Source: Lolium rigidum (lineage: Eukaryota; Streptophyta; Magnoliopsida; Poales; Poaceae). Taken from it: DNA of 64,000 nucleotides. Positions 58,041 to 64,000 of the stretch are shown piece after piece. Location of the stretch: the NCBI RefSeq assembly GCF_022539505.1, contig NC_061510.1:275858330-275922329 (forward strand), in the 5' to 3' direction. Both the position numbers and the translations under genes were made by a program. How positions within the stretch are numbered: the stretch's first letter is position 1; every line of letters starts with the position of its first letter. The notes below the pieces were generated by a model. It was not told the origin of the DNA, searched no databases, and saw nothing but the letters and a program-made list of their open reading frames with translations.

Positions 58041-60378
58041 GTATTGTACAAAATCGAGTGCGTCTGGGGATCAGGCATGTTGAGGATGATCCCGCGCCGC
58101 TCTGTAGCCCATCTCTCCATGCATAGGGCCTTAATTTTCCTGGAATTAGCAGATCAATCGTGTCTTGTTGGGTTGATTGAACCGTGCCTCGTCTGGAATC
58201 CTGCAACCCGGAGACAAACGAAACGCTGAATTTGCTCGAATCCATAACTTGGTGGTTGACCGTGCATTTGCTAGAAGGCTGTAACTTAGATTGTTGTCAC
58301 CGATATTCCAAGCTGCCCATTCCGCAAAGCATCAAATTAGATCATAGAATAGGAGACCGTAACCACATAGCTAAAATGACATGTTTGCCTCGTAAGCTCT
58401 CGCAAGGCATACCTTGGGCCTTTATATTTTCTATTATGTATCTCCTTCATCTCGCAAATCTGACACCGAAATTGTTCCACGTCTTAATTACATTCTCTCT
58501 AGGCATAAAATTAATCAATAACAGTGACAATTCATTTTTGAGATTACAATATTACATTAGAAAAATCTATAATACTGTGTGCATGATTACATTAGAAAAA
58601 TCTTGGTTCTGATGAAGTGTGACCCTGGTTCGTTCGATTTGGTTCCGGAATTCGGGCAGTTATGTATCATATCCATTTGGGACGAATTTGATGTAATTCT
58701 CCAGTTTTAACTCTAGGAGATTTTGCAACTTGCAACCTATAGATGAGATTAAACCGTATTCAATCGCTTAGCGGAGGAGTTGAATTTGTGTAAGTTTCTA
58801 CTAGAGGATAGGTCTTATACACTTCATGCTTTGAACATAAGGTACTCTCACAAGTAAATCCAGTCTGACTAGTCGTACTGACTCCTTTTCCAAGTTGGTG
58901 AATCATTGTATTAGATGCTCAACATGGATTCTAACTTTAATCCTTTGCTGATTGGACATTGTACTCTCGATGCTTTTACTGAATCTAGTCTCAACATGTA
59001 TGTGGTTTATTCTCATCCGAACTGAAATAATGTTCATCCGAACTCGAAGCATGTTCAGTATTCATCTAATATATGTTTTTGTCATTAGAAGTTCAGCATA
59101 TCTTCACACATAAAAAGGTTATTGGTGTTTGTACAAGTACACATGCTTCTCGCTTTTGCATCATTTTTGTTTTTGATTATTGGTAATTAAATTTGTGATG
59201 ATTATAACTGAAAAGGTGTGCTTAATGCATGTTCTGTATTAAAGCGTGCTTCTGAACATTTTGTACATTGTGAGTTGTGATCTTTTATAATTCAAACATG
59301 ACACTATCCAGCTGCTTGTGCTTGCCTTCACAAAAGACAATTCAATGTGTGATAATAACTATGTGATGACAGACTTCTCTTATTTATTAGATGCTCTCAA
59401 ATTCTTGTATAATGGTATCGTGCATGATGACCTCGCTATCCAAATACTCAGTAAAATCTGCATTTGCCTCGCAATCATACTATGGAACTCTGAATAGTTT
59501 TCGACTTGTGCCGATAGATGATTCATGCTTTCGACTTGTGCCTTTTCTATATGTAATGCTACCTCATCAAGGTAGTTTGGCTTGAACAGAACTAGTTGGT
59601 AAGAGAGCCACATGTAGGTGCATTACTCTGAATCTGAGGTGTTATGTTATTTGTGGTACCTCTGGTGGAAACAAAATGTGATCCATTCATCTTGTCTAAA
59701 ATTATGTTGGACAGGCATACTATCATAGTCATTCTTGCATCCTTTTATTCCAAAAACAAGACATTCTAAAATATTGTTTCCAAGATTTTGAAGTGCTAAA
59801 GTATGCCTGCTTTACGTTTTGTGTTTTTTTTTTCGAATATGACTCAATTTCTGATCGTACCTACTCAAGGGCATAAGGATGAGTTCAACGGTGGATGCTG
59901 CTGGTACACACCATATTTATTTCTTGATCACCTATCTGAATGGTGCACATCAAATATGGTTTGTTAATGCTATGTCCTTTTATTGTTTTTGTGTGCAGTA
60001 AGGAAAGGCTCTGTTGTCTTAACAAGGACGGAAAGTATAACCGAATACATAAACAAAGGTGGACAACCTAGATCTGGTAAACTGTTTATCTCACCTAAGT
60101 CGTCCCTAGCATTTGCTATAATGCATAAAATCCTTGTATGGGTTAAATTGCTAAATCTTCAATATTGCTAAATCTTGTACAGGTACTCAAGGACAATCCG
60201 ACACTCCAGATGTCGCCTAATGACATGTGTGCCCCTGGATGAATGGCCATCCCATGCTCGCCGCTATCGTGCGCAACTACAGGATGGTACTTTCTCTCCT
60301 TCAAATCTGGGTCCTCCGATCTGACACAATCTAATAACCAAGTCATGCAATACTTTTTTTCTATGATTTGGGTTGTAG
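58041..60378 (+). other. Probable intron region of the plus-strand CACTA gene
   Basis: About 2.3 kb of AT-rich sequence without recognisable coding features lies between the candidate first exon and the En/Spm-type exon. Confidence 0.35.
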
Positions 60379-60560
60379 AAGCAGATGGACAGAAGAAGAA
60401 GAACGGGCGAGGTGTTGTAAAAGGTGTTAAAGCAGCTCAGAAGCGTTTTGCCAGCGGATCCGCGAAGCTAAATATTACATTCTCTGAAACGTTGGGTGGT
60501 ACGATAGGAATGAACTATCGCTCATTCAAGGATGACGTGGTAGTGATAATGAAAAGGAAG
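60379..60560 (+). pseudogene. Exon of a second CACTA gene (Ptta/En/Spm-like protein)
   Basis: The exon is bounded by an acceptor (gggttgtag) and a donor (aaggaag|gtacca). It encodes KKKNGRGVVKGVKAAQKRF, KLNITFSETLGGTIGMNYRS and VVVIMKRKVPL, which resembles the plant En/Spm 'Ptta' family: a basic G-R-G lead-in, a short beta stretch, G-x2-I-G-x-N and an R/K-x-V-P-L end. Such proteins are thought to bind the subterminal repeats. Other exons of a full gene were not recognised, apart from a possible 3' exon from 61261, which follows the acceptor 'tttgaatgcag'. Assignment rests on motif likeness only. Confidence 0.5.
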
Positions 60561-61429
60561 GTACCACTAACCTTTCACACCTGTTCTAGCAAGGAAGTTG
60601 ATTAAAATAAAATGTTGTGGCCACGTTCTAGCCAGAAAATTGGTTAAGATAACATTTGTAGTAGTATGCACAGCCAAAGCTAGCTATGGCACGAGCCATA
60701 CCTTGCTAGAATGGGTCCACCGCCACTGTATGGCATGCAAAATTAACCTGATGCATGTTCAAGTGCTTTGCCGCATTGCTTATTGAGATAATGCCTCCAT
60801 AATGCACCTTTCTTGGCATAACCTCGATTGCACTAGTCTTATTTATCTCATAAGTTATACGTATTGCATTCTTGCCAAATATGTTAATACTAGTACTAAC
60901 TCGGAGACCATCAAGACTCTAATACATATAATATTTTAGTATTTTCTTGAAATTACATACTGAAAGCATATACTTGATTGCAAGTAGCAGTAATCGCAGC
61001 ATCTTGTTTGCACTTTCGTAGATCACATCATGTTATTTTGTGGTTGTTTTAATTCTACTACTGTAGGTCGTTTGCACTTGTATAGGTCACACCATCTATA
61101 AAACATTCACTTAAATAGAATCTTTGTACTATTTTCACATTGTAGTTCATCATAGATATTGCCTTACATAATTTCATTAGGTATTAGCTTGTTGACACAA
61201 CTTACTTGCTTTACATAATATAGGCTTGTAGTAATTTTTTTCTTCATTTTTTGAATGCAGGACTCAAAGACTTAGCTGGACAGGGGACTATGGTAGCAAT
61301 GGACTTAACTCTGACTGGATTGCTACATTTTACATTAGTTGCATTTGATGGATATTTGATATGAGAATTATGATTTGTATGAACCTACATATTATACGCG
61401 TGGATTTGAATTTTGTAATTCAATGGTTG
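60561..61429 (+). other. Intron and possible 3' exon of the plus-strand CACTA gene
   Basis: AT-rich sequence with a good acceptor (ttttttgaatgcag) ending at 61260. The following 170 bp contain stops in all frames within a short distance and could be a last exon with 3' UTR. Confidence 0.35.
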
Positions 61430-62443
61430 TATTTTTTTATGGTTGCGATAAGCTATTGTCACAACTCACTTTTTGTTGCCATAGGTTAGCACCACGAAAA
61501 ATATAGTGTTGCGTCAAATCCTAGTCGCCATGACTACATGCTTTGTTGCGTTAGGATGTAGCAATGAAGAACTTTTTATTGTTGCAATAAATTGTTACCA
61601 CATTTTTTATGAATGATGTGATAACTATTTGGCGCCACGGAATAAAAATTTGTTGAGATAGAGTATCGCCACAAAACCTTCAAATTGTGGCGGTAATTTC
61701 TTGCGACAAATATTTTGGACGCTGCAAAAATTGCAAAAATTATGTAACACCACAATTGTGAATTTTGTTGAAACAAAGTATTTCCACGAAAAGTTCACAT
61801 TGTCGCAGTAGCTTCTTGCTACAAGCTTTTCCCTCGTTGCGATAAGCATTTGGCGCCGCGAAACTAGATTTTGTTGAAATAGAGTATCGCCACGAAATGT
61901 TACAATTGTCGCAACACCTTCCCGCCACAAATTTGTTTACCGTTGCCATACCTATTTATCGCGACGAGTGGAATAATTGTCGCCATAAGTTAATACCACG
62001 AGCATAGCGATTTGTGGCAAATGGCTAATGCTACAAACCAGTAGATGTTGCCATAGGTTATCGCCACAGCTCGCTATCGCCACGAAAGAGAGTGCGCCAC
62101 GAAACTTAGGGCGTTGGCATAGGTTATTGCCACAAATGTCTATCGCCACAAACTAGCAAACGCCACGACACGGCCGCATGTTGCGACAAGCTATCTCCAC
62201 AAACCAAATTGTGGAGACAAGTGAGTGCTGCCACGGGAAAACATGTGGCAACTTCCCGCATGGTTGTTGCAATAGATCGCTTTGTTGCCACAATCACGTT
62301 TTCGTTGCAATAGCCTATTACCATACATGTAATTGCAACGCTTGCCAACGAACGTCATTTCGTGGCAATAGGTGCATATTGCCACAAAACGGCATCTATT
62401 GCGACAATTTTTTTTGTTGCAATAGACCCGATTCCTTGTAGTG
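61430..62443. repeat. Right subterminal repeat array of the CACTA
   Basis: About 1 kb is filled with variants of TTGCCACGAAA, TTGTTGCGATA and TTGTGGCAATA in both orientations, spaced roughly 15-35 bp. The array is over twice as long as the left one and ends in the terminal inverted repeat. Confidence 0.75.
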
Positions 62444-63899
62444 TAAGGAGGATCCAGGCTTACCTTTTCATTTTCATGTTTTAAACTTGTTTAAATCTTG
62501 GTCAAACCTAGGATTTGACCAAGATTTAAATGGGCATAAAAAATCAGAAAAAAACAGAAAAAATGAAAAACCAAAGAACATAGCCTTCTTATGTCATATA
62601 GTAAGCATTCAAGTTGATAAACAAGGTCTAGACATATTCAAACCAGAAAAAGCATATATCTACCCCTAACCCTAAACTCTGTCTTACGAAGTCAAGCATG
62701 AAGAGAAGTGGTTTTGGGTTTCAAACATGGAAATTTCAAAACCTCGCGAAAGCTTCATTTTAGAGTGACTAAGAAGGATCCATGCTTACCTATTCATTTT
62801 CATGTTTTAAACTTGTTTAAACCTTGATAAAACCCAGGATTTTACCTATTTAATCATAGATTCATAGGTCGATTTTTTACTTTTTTATTATTACTATGCA
62901 GCACATGTGTGTTTGCCCGTCCGAAGGAAACTCTGAGGAAGAGGGATCACACGGAAGGAGAAGAAGGGATAGCAATCACGGGGCCCCTCTTATTATTTAT
63001 GGTGTATATCTTTTTTCCGGTGATGTTGACTGCTGTGCGCGTTTGTCGCGTGCGCAGGAGGTGCGAGGCTGCGAGCGAGCGAGTCGAGCGAGGCCGAGAA
63101 TGAGAGAGATGTTTTTTTCTTTTTCTTTTCCGTGAGAGGGACAAAAGAAGGATCCAGAGACGACTTCCACTACGCATCCTGGTGCGCGTCTTCTCTTGAC
63201 AAAGAAGATGGCCGGGAGTTTGCGTACCTACTATAGTACTACTACACAAGAACCATATACATGTCAAACTTTTCAATCATGACCCACATGCATTTTATGT
63301 ATATATTCACAACTTTTAATGCATGCATGAAAACTCAAGCAAAATATGTGCATTTTGGGTTGTCGCACATAAATGTGCTTTTACTTGTCTCGCCACCAAT
63401 CCAATTTTCATGTGAGGGGGAAACATGACACACGATGGACATTTCCAATGTTTCACGAATTAATTATCTCAATTTGCATCCATATATATATGCGCCCTGG
63501 TTACCGAAAGTTCGAACCAAAGGTGAACTTGAAACGTTTTCATTTTCATGTTTTAAACTTGTTTAAATCTTGGTCAACCCTTGGATTTGACCAAGATTCA
63601 TAAAAAATTCAAAAACATAGTCTTCTTATGTCATACAGATCAACATTCAAGTTGATAAAACAAGATCTAAACATATTAAAAGAAGAATCATGTATCTACC
63701 CCCTAACCCTAAACTCTGTCTTTTGAAGTCAAACATGAAGATACGTGGTTTTGGATTTACAAGATGGAAATTTCAAAAACCTCCGAAAAGCTTAATTTTG
63801 GAGTGACTAAGAAGGATACATGCTTACTTTTTCATTTTCATGTTTTAAACTTGTTCAAGTGCGCATAAAAAATTCGAAAAAACCCCCAAAAATGAAAAA
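62444..63899. repeat. Dispersed/tandem ~290-330-bp repeat units right of the CACTA
   Basis: The unit contains 'cattttcatgttttaaact', a hairpin built on TTAAATCTTGGTCAAA, 'atctacccctaaccctaa' and 'gagtgactaagaaggatcc'. Unit starts are near 62469, 62799, 63541 and 63833; unrelated sequence (about 62871-63535) separates the second and third. The first unit is entered abruptly from the CACTA end. No gene is supported; the 109-codon frame at 62947-63276 has no domain. Confidence 0.75.
62491..62529. repeat. Perfect 16-bp inverted repeat (hairpin)
   Basis: TTAAATCTTGGTCAAA and its exact complement are separated by seven bases (cctagga). A shorter version with 12-bp arms recurs in the unit near 63566-63596. 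Confidence 0.9.
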
Positions 63900-63999
63900 N
63901 NNNNNNNNNNNNNNNNNNNNNNNNNNNNNNNNNNNNNNNNNNNNNNNNNNNNNNNNNNNNNNNNNNNNNNNNNNNNNNNNNNNNNNNNNNNNNNNNNNN
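63900..63999. other. Assembly gap of exactly 100 N
   Basis: One hundred N at the right edge are a conventional placeholder for a gap of unknown size. It falls inside the repeated units, the likely reason why assembly stopped. Confidence 0.98.
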
Positions 64000-64000
64000 T

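Larger units (their letters stand above)
49735..62443. mobile_element. Large CACTA (En/Spm, Caspar-like) transposon, 12.7 kb
   Basis: The left end is CACTACAGGAAATCCGG and the right end is the complement of CACTACAAGGAATCGGG, imperfect inverted repeats typical of grass CACTA elements. Both ends have long arrays of short motifs (49735-50170 and 61430-62443). Inside are a decayed TNP2-type transposase gene (minus strand), a decayed second CACTA gene (plus strand) and a ~310-bp tandem array between them. The flanking triplets are AGG and TAA, so no 3-bp target duplication is visible, and the two flanks come from different sequences. The transposase lacks its catalytic core, so the element is probably non-autonomous. 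Confidence 0.88.

Noticed and set aside
57678..58229. 183-codon frame as an independent host gene
   Set aside because: GC-rich Pro/Arg translation on several phases and no domain; its position suggests a transposon leader exon, kept only as a low-confidence entry.
61430..62443. Short interspersed motifs resembling a repeat-spacer array
   Set aside because: Motifs vary, occur in both orientations and end in a CACTA terminal repeat, so they are subterminal transposase-binding arrays.

Overview
This is nuclear DNA from a large-genome Pooideae grass (wheat, barley, rye or oat group). The evidence is a mass of nested retrotransposons of Sabrina/WHAM-like Gypsy and Angela/BARE-like Copia type, 'CACTA' transposons, grass MITEs, and two plant genes with ordinary introns. 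The sequence alone does not tell the species apart. The window ends in a 100-N assembly gap.

Layout. 1-8471: a minus-strand LTR of an older element (TATA box at 159-165, outer end at 8471), split by a complete Gypsy-like element at 564-7275 (LTRs of 1.59 and 1.60 kb, 5-bp target duplication GTGCC). 8472-9535: intergenic. 9551-16936: a 7.4-kb LINE on the minus strand with a 15-bp target duplication, two overlapping ORFs and several frameshifts. 16952-26243: intergenic DNA with Stowaway MITEs, a foldback element carrying a minisatellite (22775-23251) and a short CACTA (24930-26243).

Genic island, 26.6-35.5 kb: a seven-exon LRR receptor-like pseudokinase gene (28261-32449, plus strand, 771 aa) and a four-exon ribosomal protein uS7/RPS5 gene (34047-35441, minus strand, 200 aa). 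The two converge on a region that holds a threefold repeat and a LINE fragment. Both genes read cleanly from start to stop. The transposons around them do not.

36647-49734: a truncated LTR (plus strand), a 9-kb Angela-like Copia element (38529-47520, minus strand) whose two flanks do not match, and a second, partial Gypsy-like internal region. 49735-62443: a 12.7-kb CACTA transposon. It has subterminal repeat arrays, the remains of a TNP2-type transposase gene on the minus strand (interrupted by a Tourist-like MITE), a second En/Spm-type gene remnant on the plus strand, and an array of ~310-bp tandem repeats between the two divergent units. 62444-63899: copies of a ~290-330-bp repeat with hairpins.

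The only clear host functions are translation (RPS5) and membrane signalling or scaffolding (the pseudokinase). Everything else is mobile DNA at different stages of decay. The most notable structures are the CACTA with its central array, the recombinant Copia element, and indels concentrated at CAG/CTG sites inside transposons.
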